From JAKSCF01 sp028279945 (GTDB lineage Bacteria > Bacillota > Clostridia > Peptostreptococcales > JAAYPU01): 40,271 nucleotides of DNA. This document shows positions 16,645-25,527 of the stretch, one piece after another. Location: NCBI GenBank assembly GCA_028279945.1, contig JANQMT010000199.1, forward strand, positions 1 to 40,271. Direction: 5' to 3'. Numbering within the stretch: the stretch's first letter is position 1; each line of letters starts with the position of its first letter. The translations under genes were made by a program, and so were the position numbers. The notes beneath the pieces were generated by a model. That model was not told the DNA's origin. It saw only the letters and a list, made by a program, of their open reading frames with translations, and made no database searches.

Positions 16645-17720
16645 AAAAACGAATCATCGTATTATTTTGCGTATTGGTTATAATTGCCGGCTGGCGTTCA
16701 ATGTCATCGTCAGAGGAATCAAATGAGGTAGAGCAAACCCAAATGATTGAAAATATAGTGACAGTGGATTATCCGATTTATTATGCCTTTGAAGATAAAA
16801 TAAGTGTCAGTGGAACAATAACTCCAATTGAGGAAGTATTAATTTCATCTGCTATAAGCGGCAAAATTCAAGAAACTCTGGCAGAAGTAGGGGAAGATGT
16901 ACAAAGCGGGCAATTATTAGTACGTTTAGAAGGCGAAATGTATCAATTATTACTTGAACAAAGCGAAAATGATGTTGAATTGGCTTTGCTGGCATATGAC
17001 TCAGCCAAAGCAGATTATGAACGATATAAAGTCCTTCATGATTCAGGCAGCGTTTCCAAAGTTAATTTTGATAATATGGACAAAACTTATAAAATGGCTA
17101 AAATTAACTACGAGTCTTCCCAAACCCAATGTTCTATTGCAGCAAAAAATTTAAAAGATACTCTAATAAAGAGTAAGATCAATGGGGTCGTAGCTGAGAA
17201 ATATATCACTACAGGAGAAAATGTTTTTCCCGGCACACAGCTTTTTAAAGTGGTTGACAATCATAATGTGTTTATTATGGTTAAATTAAATGAGAAAAAA
17301 ATAGACAAAATAACAGAAGATACACAGGTTCAGGTGGAACTTTCAAATAGTGAGCCGGTAATTGGAATAGTTGAATCCATATCACCAATGCCTATAGAGG
17401 GTGAACTGAATTATGAAGTAAAAATACGTGTTGATAACGCTCAGAAAAAACTTAAGCTGGGAGGTTTTGCAATGGTGTCTATTATCAGTGAAAAGTCAGA
17501 TGGACATTTAGCCATCAAGACCAAATGGATGCACCAAGATGATGACAGACATTATGTATGGATGAATAAAAACAATCGTGCAGAAAAGAGCTATGTAGAA
17601 ATTGGCTTAGAAATTGAGGATATGACAGAAATAATAAATGGAATCGAAGAAACAGATCAAATTATCGTCACAAGTAATAACAGCTTAAATGAGGGAGACT
17701 TAATAAAGTTAAGCAATTGA
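16641..17720 (+). CDS. RND/HlyD-family membrane-fusion adaptor
   Basis: A 359-residue adaptor. Residues ~3-19 are a membrane anchor or signal without a lipobox Cys. KISVSGTITPIEEVLISSAI and GKIQETLAEVGEDVQSGQLL form the first biotinyl-lipoyl half, ~95-160 is a short alpha-helical hairpin, and KINGVVAEKYITTGENVFPG is the second lipoyl half. A beta-barrel and membrane-proximal domain follow (FIMVKLNEKKIDKI to LGGFAMVSII). It partners the RND pump, with which it overlaps by 4 bases and is surely cotranslated. In a single-membrane cell it would stabilise the pump or hand substrate to the wall side rather than reach an outer-membrane channel. Confidence 0.9.
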   Translation: MKKRIIVLFCVLVIIAGWRSMSSSEESNEVEQTQMIENIVTVDYPIYYAFEDKISVSGTITPIEEVLISSAISGKIQETLAEVGEDVQSGQLLVRLEGEMYQLLLEQSENDVELALLAYDSAKADYERYKVLHDSGSVSKVNFDNMDKTYKMAKINYESSQTQCSIAAKNLKDTLIKSKINGVVAEKYITTGENVFPGTQLFKVVDNHNVFIMVKLNEKKIDKITEDTQVQVELSNSEPVIGIVESISPMPIEGELNYEVKIRVDNAQKKLKLGGFAMVSIISEKSDGHLAIKTKWMHQDDDRHYVWMNKNNRAEKSYVEIGLEIEDMTEIINGIEETDQIIVTSNNSLNEGDLIKLSN

Positions 17721-17900
17721 AAACAAACAAGTATCAATATGTTATTATTGTTTTACAAAAAAACAAAAATGATAATATGTATAGTTATTTCGTATGATAT
17801 GGTATATAATTTTCATGGAATTTAAATGATTTGCACAAATAAGGGGCATAACCAACATGGACATTGACTAAAAAACTTTTTTATCCCAGGAGGTGAAAAA

Positions 17901-18170
17901 ATGGGAGGACATGGACCAGCAACAGACTGGGGTGTCGATAACGCGGCCGGCTATAAGACAAAGCTTGGAATAGTAATGTTTGTAATTTATGCAGTGATTT
18001 ATGGCGCATTTATTTTAATAAATGTGATGAATCCAAAGATAATGGGAGCAGATGTCGGGAATATCACCTTAGCAATGGCTTATGGATTTGCTTTAATTGT
18101 TGGCGCTGTTATAATGGCATTAATTTACAACAAGTTATGCACTCAAAAAGAAAAAGAAGTTAATCATTAA
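17901..18170 (+). CDS. DUF485 small membrane protein
   Basis: An 89-residue protein with two TM segments (~23-42 VMFVIYAVIYGAFILINVM and ~55-78 LAMAYGFALIVGAVIMALI), the DUF485 (YjcH) pattern. DUF485 genes sit directly upstream of ActP-type acetate/solute symporters in many bacteria, as here (27-base gap). The role is unknown; an accessory subunit or assembly factor of the symporter is the usual guess. A near-perfect AGGAGGTG site precedes its ATG. Confidence 0.85.
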   Translation: MGGHGPATDWGVDNAAGYKTKLGIVMFVIYAVIYGAFILINVMNPKIMGADVGNITLAMAYGFALIVGAVIMALIYNKLCTQKEKEVNH

Positions 18171-18197
18171 TTACTTATTTTTAGGAGGACTACATTC

Positions 18198-20108
18198 ATG
18201 AATTATATACCATCGCCTTTTGCGATTGCTATATTTTCAGCATTTGTTGTTTCAGTGCTGGTGATTGCATATTATTTTGCAAATCGTACTACGAGTTCGG
18301 AAGGCTATTTTGCAGCAGGTGGTACGATACACTGGTCAGTAAACGGAATCGCATTTGCGGGAGATTATTTATCAGCAGCATCATTTTTAGGGATATGCGG
18401 CATGATTGCCACGGTTGGCTATGATGGATTTTTATACTCGATAGGCTATCTTGCCGGTTGGGTTGTAGCACTTTTTATTGTGGCCGAACCCATGAAAAGA
18501 CTGGGAAAATATACTTTTGCAGATGCACTGGATGCTAAATTTAAATCCAAAGGCGTTAGACTTATGGCTGCAGTGAGTACTCTAATCGTATCCATCTTTT
18601 ACCTTATCCCACAAATGGTCGGTGCCGGCACTTTGGTTACGCCATTATTAGGATTACCACATTGGGCAGGAGTCATAATGGTAGGAACCATTGTTGTCAT
18701 TATAGTTGCAACAGCCGGTATGGCATCTACTACATATGTTCAATTTTTAAAAGGAGGATTATTGATTATATTCTCTTTATCACTTTCAATTATGGTCATC
18801 AACAAAGGCGTTATGGCTGAGCCAAATCTAAAAGACACACCTTTTCATAAAATGAGGACGATTAATATTACTTCTAAGAGTGGGAACGATATTAAAATTG
18901 AGGATCCATCCTATAAAGTTCAAAAAGTATTTTCTTCCGGCGATATGACTTTTGTCAAACTTATGAATGACGAAGTATTTTCTATATGGAAAGTTAACGA
19001 CGACCATATTGAGGAGACGCTGTATGTTTCAGATACGCCGGAAGGAAAATTATATAACGGTGCACCTAAAAACGAAGGCAGGTTTTTTCAAGTAGGAAAT
19101 GTTAGCCAATTAAACGGACAAGCGGTGAAAGATACAGGAAGTTTAGGCCCCTTCGAGTTTATTAGTAAAATAAAAGAAAGTACAATTATTAGATATAAGA
19201 GTAAAGTAATAGAAGATGGTGATAGTAAACATACTATTTATTATCAAAATCCTACTAACGGGAGAGAGCTGCTTAGGCCAGGTATGGCTTACAAGCTGGA
19301 TAATGATAAAGGATCAAAATTGATTGATAAACTAGACTTTGTATCACTTATGATTGCGCTGTTATTTGGGACTGCTGCCTTACCCCATGTACTCATTAGG
19401 TACTATACGGTACCGGACCCGGCAAGCGCCAGAAAATCGACTATTGTTGCTATCGCAGGAATTGGATTCTTCTATATCCTAACCATATACATGGGGCTTG
19501 GAGCTATGATTAATGGTGTAATAGATGTGACAAACAGCAATATGTCTGCACCACTTCTTGCCAAATCATTTGGTATTGGAATATTTTCAATTATATCAGC
19601 AATAGCATTTGCAACTGTACTTGGTACGGTAAGCGGCCTTATAGTTGCTGCGTCAGGAGCTGTTGCACATGATGTAATGGATAAATATATGAAAATAAAA
19701 TTAACCGATAAATCCAAAGTAACGGCAGGTAAAATTGCTGCTATAGTAGTCGGGATAATTGCTATGATACTTGGTGTATTATTTGAAGGGATGAATGTAT
19801 CCTATTTAGTTGGGTGGGCATTTGCTGTTGCTGCATCAGCCAATTTCCCTGCAATAGCTATGGTATTATTCTGGAAAAAGACCACTGCAAAAGGCATTAT
19901 GGCATCGGTTGGAGTAGGATTGGTTTCATCTCTTGGACTGATCTTATTGTCACAAAAAACTTTCGATAAAGTATATCATCTTGTGGATGTGACTGCTCCG
20001 GTTCAGTTGAATAACCCGGCTTTAATCTCTATACCACTGAGTGTATTAACAGTAGTTGTTGTATCGTTAATGACTCAAAAAGATACAGAGATGATACCAA
20101 ATTCATAA
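18198..20108 (+). CDS. ActP-like sodium/solute symporter with a large soluble insert
   Basis: A 636-residue member of the SSS family, VC_2705/ActP branch. Recognisable parts are GYFAAGGTIHWSVNGIAFAGDYLSAASFLG (TM2 and sodium-site region), YLIPQMVGAGTLV, and FGTAALPHVLIRYYTVPDP, in which the ALPH(V/I)L block is typical of the branch. Likely substrates are acetate or related short carboxylates with Na+. It is longer than E. coli ActP (~549 residues): residues ~212-375 form a hydrophilic, strand-rich insert (MRTINITSKSGNDIKIED onward) between TM segments. It is cotranscribed with the DUF485 gene and ends at a strong terminator. Confidence 0.87.
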   Translation: MNYIPSPFAIAIFSAFVVSVLVIAYYFANRTTSSEGYFAAGGTIHWSVNGIAFAGDYLSAASFLGICGMIATVGYDGFLYSIGYLAGWVVALFIVAEPMKRLGKYTFADALDAKFKSKGVRLMAAVSTLIVSIFYLIPQMVGAGTLVTPLLGLPHWAGVIMVGTIVVIIVATAGMASTTYVQFLKGGLLIIFSLSLSIMVINKGVMAEPNLKDTPFHKMRTINITSKSGNDIKIEDPSYKVQKVFSSGDMTFVKLMNDEVFSIWKVNDDHIEETLYVSDTPEGKLYNGAPKNEGRFFQVGNVSQLNGQAVKDTGSLGPFEFISKIKESTIIRYKSKVIEDGDSKHTIYYQNPTNGRELLRPGMAYKLDNDKGSKLIDKLDFVSLMIALLFGTAALPHVLIRYYTVPDPASARKSTIVAIAGIGFFYILTIYMGLGAMINGVIDVTNSNMSAPLLAKSFGIGIFSIISAIAFATVLGTVSGLIVAASGAVAHDVMDKYMKIKLTDKSKVTAGKIAAIVVGIIAMILGVLFEGMNVSYLVGWAFAVAASANFPAIAMVLFWKKTTAKGIMASVGVGLVSSLGLILLSQKTFDKVYHLVDVTAPVQLNNPALISIPLSVLTVVVVSLMTQKDTEMIPNS

Positions 20109-20142
20109 GAAGTTATTCATCTGTTACGTCAAGTAAATGTTG

Positions 20143-20176
20143 CCTCCTAAATCAAAAGTATTAGGAGGTTTTTTTA
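20143..20176 (+). terminator. Intrinsic terminator of the symporter operon
   Basis: CCTCCTAA (20143-20150) and TTAGGAGG (20161-20168) form a perfect 8-bp stem with a 10-base loop, followed by seven T. Confidence 0.92.
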
Positions 20177-20360
20177 TTGTCATGATATGATTGCTGAGTA
20201 ATAATAATTTTGCAATTTAAAAAGTATCCATTAGGTTATAGATTTTTTTATTTTATGGGATGATATGAGTATCAGGAATGATATAATATAGTGATATTGA
20301 ATCAATATAAAAGGAATTAACCTAAAAAAATTGGTTAATGATATATGACGGAGGATCATC

Positions 20361-21686
20361 ATGAGTAAAAGTTATTCTATTACCACCTTTGGATGTCAGA
20401 TGAATGAGCATGATTCTGAAATTTTAGCAGGCATGCTTGAGAATTTAGGATATACAGAGTCAGAAGAAATGGAAGATGCCGATATCATCATCCTAAATAC
20501 ATGCAGTGTTAGAGAAAATGCTGACTTAAGATTTTTTGGCAACCTTGGACAGCTTAAGCACATCAAGAAAAAGTATCCCGAAACAACCATTGCAGTGTGT
20601 GGCTGCATGATGCAGCAAGAGCATATTGTAGAAACAATAAAAAAGAAATACCCTTTTGTAGATATGGTATTCGGAACCCATAACCTTCATGAATTCCCAG
20701 AATTGCTTTCAGATACTTTAAGTAACAAAACAAAGTATGTTAAGGTTTGGAAAGATGCCGGAGAAATAGTAGAGAATTTGCCTTCTAAAAGGAAATTTGA
20801 GACAAAAGCGTTAATCAATATTACTTATGGCTGTAATAATTTTTGTACTTATTGTATTGTGCCTTACACGAGAGGAAGAGAACGCAGCCGAAAACCTGAT
20901 GATATCATTAAAGAAATAACAACATTAGCAAGTAACGGAACAAAAGAAGTCATGTTATTAGGTCAAAATGTTAACTCTTATGGCAAAACACTGGATGAGA
21001 AAACAGATTTTGCTGATTTATTATATCAAATTAATGATATTAAAGGGATTGAAAGAATCCGATTTATGACATCCCATCCCAAAGATTTATCACAGGATTT
21101 AATAAAAGCAATGGCTGAGTGTGAAAAAATATGTAATCATATTCACTTACCGGTTCAATCCGGAAGCACCAAAATATTAGAGCGCATGAATAGGAAATAT
21201 ACCAAAGAGCATTATTTAAGCTTAGTAGAACAGTTGAAAGCCGGTGTTAAAGATATTGCAATTACCACCGATATAATCGTTGGATTCCCCGGTGAAACAG
21301 AAGATGATTTTAATGAAACATTAGATTTGATTGAAAAAGTACGTTATGACTCTGCTTTTACATTTATCTACTCGCCTAGAAAGGGAACACCTGCTGAAAA
21401 ATATGAGGATTTAACAGATAAGGAAGTTAAAAAACAGTGGTTTAATCAACTTGTAAAGGTGTTAAATGATATCTCACTGGAAAAAAACAGTGCCTATATG
21501 AATCGCGTTGTAGATGTTTTAGTAGAGGGAAAAAGTAAAACCGACCCTACCAAGTTATCAGGCAGAACTTCCAGTAATAAGCTGGTTAACTTTTCATCAG
21601 AGAAGAATTTAGAAGGAAAAATTGTACCAATAAAAATTTCACATACAAAAACGTTTAGCCTTGAAGGAGAATTAGTCTCAATCTAA
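20361..21686 (+). CDS. miaB: tRNA methylthiotransferase MiaB
   Basis: A 441-residue radical-SAM enzyme. The N-terminal UPF0004 domain has TFGCQMNEHDSE, LNTCSVRENA and AVCGCMMQQ, giving the three Cys of the auxiliary 4Fe-4S cluster. The radical-SAM motif is CNNFCTYCIVPYTRG near residue 157, and a C-terminal TRAM domain follows (~375-441). It adds the 2-methylthio group to N6-isopentenyladenosine-37 of tRNAs reading U-starting codons. The NEHDSE signature separates it from MtaB and RimO. A GGAGG site precedes the ATG. In many Clostridia miaB is next to mutS/mutL; here a SprT-like gene follows instead. Confidence 0.95.
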   Translation: MSKSYSITTFGCQMNEHDSEILAGMLENLGYTESEEMEDADIIILNTCSVRENADLRFFGNLGQLKHIKKKYPETTIAVCGCMMQQEHIVETIKKKYPFVDMVFGTHNLHEFPELLSDTLSNKTKYVKVWKDAGEIVENLPSKRKFETKALINITYGCNNFCTYCIVPYTRGRERSRKPDDIIKEITTLASNGTKEVMLLGQNVNSYGKTLDEKTDFADLLYQINDIKGIERIRFMTSHPKDLSQDLIKAMAECEKICNHIHLPVQSGSTKILERMNRKYTKEHYLSLVEQLKAGVKDIAITTDIIVGFPGETEDDFNETLDLIEKVRYDSAFTFIYSPRKGTPAEKYEDLTDKEVKKQWFNQLVKVLNDISLEKNSAYMNRVVDVLVEGKSKTDPTKLSGRTSSNKLVNFSSEKNLEGKIVPIKISHTKTFSLEGELVSI

Positions 21687-21733
21687 GATGTGGATGGAAA
21701 TATTTATTAAAAATAGGGAACAAGGGGACTGTA

Positions 21734-22474
21734 ATGCTTGAATTGTTTGAGATCAAGATTGAAGATGATTGGATACGTTCAAAAAGACAAAAAGTTGCTG
21801 AGGCATTTAACCGTGAATCTAATCATATAAAAAACGGTAATATCGAAATCATTTCTAACCAAGATTTAAGACTGTTATTTGACTTGTATGATGAAGTTTT
21901 TTTAAATGACTGGTTTAGAAATAATTATGAAGGCAAGATGGCTTTTTCTCTTTCTAAAAGAATGACTAAAAGTGCCGGTGCTACAATCTGCCCTAAAAAC
22001 ATTCATAAAATAAAGCCAGAAGATTTGAAACTGGAAATAAGAATGGGTATCAATTTCTTTTTTAATTATGACTCCCTTCAAAAGGACAAGATGGTAAGTG
22101 GTATAAGAACCAAAAACAGCCTTGAAGCGATGCAAATTGTTTTTGAGCATGAAATCTGCCATGCAATAGAATTTATTTATTTTAATCGCTCCAGTTGTAA
22201 AGGAAAAAGATTTAAAAACTTAGCATTTAATCTGTTTGGTCACACTGAAAGCTATCACAGACTACCTTCTAATAAACAAATAGCTTTTGAAAAGCTGGGG
22301 TTTAAAATAGGTGATGTTGTTAACTTTGAGCTAGACGGCAAGAAAACAGCAGGCATCATATCCAATATCAATAAAAGAGCCACCGTTATGGTAAGAGATA
22401 AAAAGGGTGATTACCGAGATGCCAAAGGCGTACGCTATTCAAAATATTATGTCCCTTTACAACTCTTAAAATGA
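21734..22474 (+). CDS. SprT-like zinc metalloprotease domain protein
   Basis: A 246-residue protein with a SprT-like core: LRLLFDLYDEVFLNDWFRNNY (opening helix), then FEHEICHAIEFIYF, the HExxH zinc motif near residue 140, and GHTESYHRL as a probable third zinc ligand region. After ~195 a beta-rich tail (FKIGDVVNFELDGKKTAGII) resembles a small SH3/KOW-like domain. SprT-like proteins cleave proteins near DNA (eukaryotic Spartan) or have unknown substrates in bacteria. The start is ATG 21734 with AGGGGAC upstream. It lies 47 bases after miaB and may share its transcript. Target unknown. Confidence 0.75.
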   Translation: MLELFEIKIEDDWIRSKRQKVAEAFNRESNHIKNGNIEIISNQDLRLLFDLYDEVFLNDWFRNNYEGKMAFSLSKRMTKSAGATICPKNIHKIKPEDLKLEIRMGINFFFNYDSLQKDKMVSGIRTKNSLEAMQIVFEHEICHAIEFIYFNRSSCKGKRFKNLAFNLFGHTESYHRLPSNKQIAFEKLGFKIGDVVNFELDGKKTAGIISNINKRATVMVRDKKGDYRDAKGVRYSKYYVPLQLLK

Positions 22475-22499
22475 AAAAAACTAGAAAAATGAATACCTC

Positions 22500-22521
22500 A
22501 ATATTCTAAAGAATATTTTAA
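22500..22521 (+). terminator. Weak AT-rich hairpin after the SprT-like gene
   Basis: AATATTC (22500-22506) and GAATATT (22511-22517) form a 7-bp stem with a 4-base loop, followed by TTAAT. The stem has little GC, so terminator activity is uncertain. Confidence 0.35.
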
Positions 22522-22599
22522 TAGCCTTTGACTCATAATATCTTTAGGTGGGCTGTATTTCATATGACTGCCGCCTAAAATAAAATGGAGGTGATTTCA

Positions 22600-22845
22600 T
22601 TGAAAAAAGTAGCTGTAGAAGATACCTTAACCAATGTAAAAAGCTATTTAGAAAACAATGGGTATTCTGTAGACTATCTCAATAACAGTAAAGAGAACTT
22701 AGATATTTATGACGCAATTGTCGTGTCAGGTCTAAATAATAATATGTTAGGCATTCAAAATTCAAAAACAAAGAGCAGTGTTATTGTAGCAAAAGGCCGA
22801 ACGCCGGAAGAAATAAAAAATGAATTGAAAGATAGAATGATATAA
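22600..22845 (+). CDS. UPF0180 (YkuS-like) protein
   Basis: An 81-residue protein starting at TTG 22600, placed 7 bases after a perfect GGAGGTGA site (22588-22595); the ATG at 22585 overlaps that site. KKVAVEDTLTNVKSYLENNGY, then YDAIVVSGLNNNMLGIQN and KSSVIVAKGRTPEEI match B. subtilis YkuS, whose function is unknown. The fold is probably a small alpha/beta domain. It is a single gene followed by a terminator. Confidence 0.85.
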   Translation: MKKVAVEDTLTNVKSYLENNGYSVDYLNNSKENLDIYDAIVVSGLNNNMLGIQNSKTKSSVIVAKGRTPEEIKNELKDRMI

Positions 22846-22868
22846 TAGAAGAATCCATTCCTTTACAT

Positions 22869-22896
22869 AGATTTTGCTTAGGCAAAATCTTTTTTA
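22869..22896 (+). terminator. Intrinsic terminator after the YkuS-like gene
   Basis: AGATTTTGC (22869-22877) and GCAAAATCT (22882-22890) are perfect 9-base arms around TTAG, followed by six T. Confidence 0.9.
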
Positions 22897-22993
22897 TAAT
22901 GACAAAGTAAAAATAGCAAGAGTTATAAAAGATATTACCGCAAATGACGATATGGTGTATAATAAAAAGAAAAATATAAAAAGAGGTAAAGAT

Positions 22994-24400
22994 ATGTCAA
23001 TGGGCTTTAATCTAAGGAATTTTATATTATGTATTATAGGCATTTTTCTGTTGATATTGTTGATACCCAATAATATTGTTCTAGAAAAATTGGGCTTGGA
23101 ATCAATTTTATATCATCAAGTATATCATTTTGAAGAACAATTAATGAATTTAGGAAATCATCAAAATGAAATTGATATTATGGCTGCAAATAATATACAG
23201 AATATAATAGGTTCAACTATATTGTTTGGAGCTATGCTATCATTGATTGTATTTAATGCGGTTTTATCCATTCGAATGATTGATAAAAACCATTTTTTTG
23301 TCTTTGCACTTTTTTGCATTATATTATTATTTGAGATGTCATATAGCGGTGTTATGTATTTTTTAAATGAAAATATAGATAAGTTTCTTTCAACATCTAA
23401 ACTCATCTTATTAAACATAATCATTATATTAATGATGGTCTTTGCACGCACGTATTTAGATTTTAGCCGCTATAACGAGAAGATTTATAAAAGTATGACT
23501 GTATTTGTGGTATTGCCTTTTATTTCTATCTTCTTTTTCTTCATTGGTATGACCTACCTTGCTGTATTACTGACATGTATACTCATTATTATTTCATCTC
23601 TTTATTTGCTGAAGGTGTGCATTTATGACATAAGAGAGAATAATTCTAGGAACACAAAATTTTTTATCGCTGTTTTATTATCTCTTTTAATAGGTGGGGG
23701 TATATCTTTTGCCGCCGGCATGAGATATATAGAAAACAACTATTTTACAGATCATGTGTTTGAATTGACCAGTACTATTGCAATTTTAATCATTTCATAT
23801 GCATTGTCAGGTAAGTTGTTTCTATTGCAGCAGACAAATAAGGAGTTAATGAAGTCCGAACATTCATTAACATTATTAAGTCTTACAGATGAATTAACGA
23901 AACTTTATAATAGAAGATATTTTAATGAACGATTAAAATATGAAGTCGAACAAGCCCATATAAGCGGTAAAGCATTAACCCTTTTGTTAGTGGATATAGA
24001 TTATTTTAAGAACTTTAATGACACTTACGGCCATCATGAAGGGGATAAGGCTTTAGCAAAATTAGGTAAAATAATATTAGAAAATATTCGCCAAACCGAC
24101 TATGCTTGTAGATATGGAGGAGAAGAATTCGGAATTATTTTACCGAATACCAGTAAGATAAAAGCAGACAAGTATGTAGCGGATCGATTACATAAAACAT
24201 TAGAAAAAAGTGTATTTGCGTTTACAAGAAAAGGAAAAGTATTTATAACCGTTAGTATTGGTATTTGTGAATTACAATCAAATGACAGCGCTGAAACTTT
24301 GCTGGAGCATGCTGATGAAGCGTTGTATAAAGCCAAAACATTGGGCAGGAATAGAACCGTTATTTATAATACCAGATGGGCTAAGGATACTTCACAATAA
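22994..24400 (+). CDS. Membrane diguanylate cyclase (8 TM + GGDEF)
   Basis: A 468-residue protein with about eight TM segments in residues ~8-310 (for example FILCIIGIFLLILLIPN, FVFALFCIILLFEMSY, FFIAVLLSLLIGGGISFAAG), a layout like 7TM sensor proteins. A GGDEF domain covers ~325-468: LTDELTKLYNRRYF, DIDYFKNFNDTYGHHEGD, then RYGGEEFGIILPN as the active site. The allosteric I-site RxxD (RQTD) sits five residues before GGEEF, so product inhibition is likely. It should make cyclic di-GMP from two GTP in response to a membrane signal. The start at 22994 follows AGAGGT; the open frame extends upstream to 22874 but covers the preceding terminator. No EAL or PilZ gene is nearby. Confidence 0.92.
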   Translation: MSMGFNLRNFILCIIGIFLLILLIPNNIVLEKLGLESILYHQVYHFEEQLMNLGNHQNEIDIMAANNIQNIIGSTILFGAMLSLIVFNAVLSIRMIDKNHFFVFALFCIILLFEMSYSGVMYFLNENIDKFLSTSKLILLNIIIILMMVFARTYLDFSRYNEKIYKSMTVFVVLPFISIFFFFIGMTYLAVLLTCILIIISSLYLLKVCIYDIRENNSRNTKFFIAVLLSLLIGGGISFAAGMRYIENNYFTDHVFELTSTIAILIISYALSGKLFLLQQTNKELMKSEHSLTLLSLTDELTKLYNRRYFNERLKYEVEQAHISGKALTLLLVDIDYFKNFNDTYGHHEGDKALAKLGKIILENIRQTDYACRYGGEEFGIILPNTSKIKADKYVADRLHKTLEKSVFAFTRKGKVFITVSIGICELQSNDSAETLLEHADEALYKAKTLGRNRTVIYNTRWAKDTSQ

Positions 24401-24414
24401 AAGGTCAGGTTTTT

Positions 24415-24450
24415 AAAAACACTGCATTTTGAAATATGTGGTGTTTTTTT
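24415..24450 (+). terminator. Terminator after the diguanylate cyclase gene
   Basis: AAAAACACTGCAT (24415-24427) pairs with ATGTGGTGTTTTT (24436-24448), 13 pairs including two G-T, with an 8-base loop and a T run. Confidence 0.8.
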
Positions 24451-24494
24451 AATAATTATTTTGAAATTTGTAGAAAAAAATACATAAAAGTATT

Positions 24495-24513
24495 GATAAT
24501 GATAATCGATATC
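24495..24513. promoter_or_regulatory. Fur box upstream of the DUF3793 gene
   Basis: GATAATGATAATCGATATC matches the classical 19-bp Fur box at 17 of 19 positions. A TATAAT at 24521-24526 is just downstream, so bound Fur would block the promoter. This predicts induction under iron limitation. Confidence 0.8.
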
Positions 24514-24581
24514 AATATACTATAATTAAGAAGACATATTTATTTATATAATAATAGTGCTAATAATAAGGGGGAAGGATC

Positions 24582-25181
24582 ATGCCGCATTGTTGCTATA
24601 GTCAATGTATGCTTTCAGATAATGTTCATGATGAATTTATTCAATGGTTAGTTGAAATATTAGGTCCGGTATTAATGGGGAATAAGCCCGCAGAAATACT
24701 TAGTTTTTCTCATGGTGATAAAAGTTCTCCGGAGAAAATAGAAAATATTCAATTATATTTAAGCAGATGTAAAAGAGTAAAATATAGAATTATAACATAT
24801 AAGAAAAGTAGTGTTAAAGTTTTGTTTTATAATACATTAACTTTAGACAAAACACTACAAGAATCGAGAAATATCATCTTTTTAAGGAAAAATGGCTATC
24901 CGGATGAATATGATATGAATAAATATATAGAACATGTTATAAAAAAAATAAAAAAAGGCAGTATTCCCCATGAAATAGGCGTGTTTTTAGGATATCCCTT
25001 AAAGGACATTATGGGCTTTATGGGTCATCCGTCATTAAAGCTTACTAAGGTTAATGGCTGGAGAATTTATGGAAATCCAAAGATATCAGATGAAAAATAT
25101 GAATCCTTTTTATTAGGCAGAAATAAAATAAAAGAATTACTGCTTACCGACACACCTGAAAATATTTTAGCTTCAATCTAA
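24582..25181 (+). CDS. DUF3793 protein, probably iron-regulated
   Basis: A 199-residue protein of family DUF3793, found mainly in Clostridia and often beside iron-uptake or flavodoxin genes. Family blocks seen are LGPVLMGNKPAEILSFSHG, VLFYNTLTLDKTLQ and GSIPHEIGVFLGYPLKDIMGFM (HEIGxFLGYPxxDVxGF). The N terminus is odd: MPHCCYSQCM places three Cys within six residues, a possible metal site not expected from the rest of the family (inference). GGGGGAAGGA precedes the ATG. A strong Fur box lies 70 bases upstream, so an iron-starvation role is likely. Molecular function unknown. Confidence 0.82.
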   Translation: MPHCCYSQCMLSDNVHDEFIQWLVEILGPVLMGNKPAEILSFSHGDKSSPEKIENIQLYLSRCKRVKYRIITYKKSSVKVLFYNTLTLDKTLQESRNIIFLRKNGYPDEYDMNKYIEHVIKKIKKGSIPHEIGVFLGYPLKDIMGFMGHPSLKLTKVNGWRIYGNPKISDEKYESFLLGRNKIKELLLTDTPENILASI

Positions 25182-25242
25182 AGTATTGCTTTTTACTTCT
25201 ATTATCTATAATATTATTTTAGAGATAAGGAAGGGGAAAAAC

Positions 25243-25503
25243 ATGAAAGATAAAAAACAATATAGAGAGCCAGAAGTTGATATGACCCCGGTAAGTCAAA
25301 GAGATACCAGTGATTTACCAATTTGGATTCAAAAAATCACACCTTATTTTTTCATCTTTTTAGGAGTATACATTATAAGTATGCCAATTTATAAAGGCAA
25401 TATTTTTTCCATAGAGATGGTTGTATGTATTGTTTTAGGGGGGCTTTTAATAAGAGGTGGTATTAAAGGCATGATTAAAAGAAAAAATGAAAGAAAAGAG
25501 TAG
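25243..25503 (+). CDS. Small two-TM protein of unknown function
   Basis: An 86-residue protein. The N-terminal third is hydrophilic (KQYREPEVDMTPVSQRDTSD), followed by two TM segments (~34-50 TPYFFIFLGVYIISMPI and ~56-76 SIEMVVCIVLGGLLIRGG) and a basic tail. The start is ATG 25243, after AAGGAAGGGG; the frame is open upstream to 25186 but has no site there. It lies 61 bases after the DUF3793 gene and 24 bases before the WYL regulator, and may be cotranscribed with either. I do not recognise the family. Confidence 0.6.
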   Translation: MKDKKQYREPEVDMTPVSQRDTSDLPIWIQKITPYFFIFLGVYIISMPIYKGNIFSIEMVVCIVLGGLLIRGGIKGMIKRKNERKE

Positions 25504-25527
25504 AATAATTAATCAGATGGTGATGAA

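Noticed and set aside
13354..17720. Full tripartite efflux system with an outer-membrane channel
   Set aside because: No TolC-like gene lies nearby and the rest of the window points to a single-membrane Firmicute.
22874..22993. 40-codon N-terminal extension of the diguanylate cyclase
   Set aside because: It begins inside the terminator of the previous gene; ATG 22994 has a proper site and starts just before the first TM segment.
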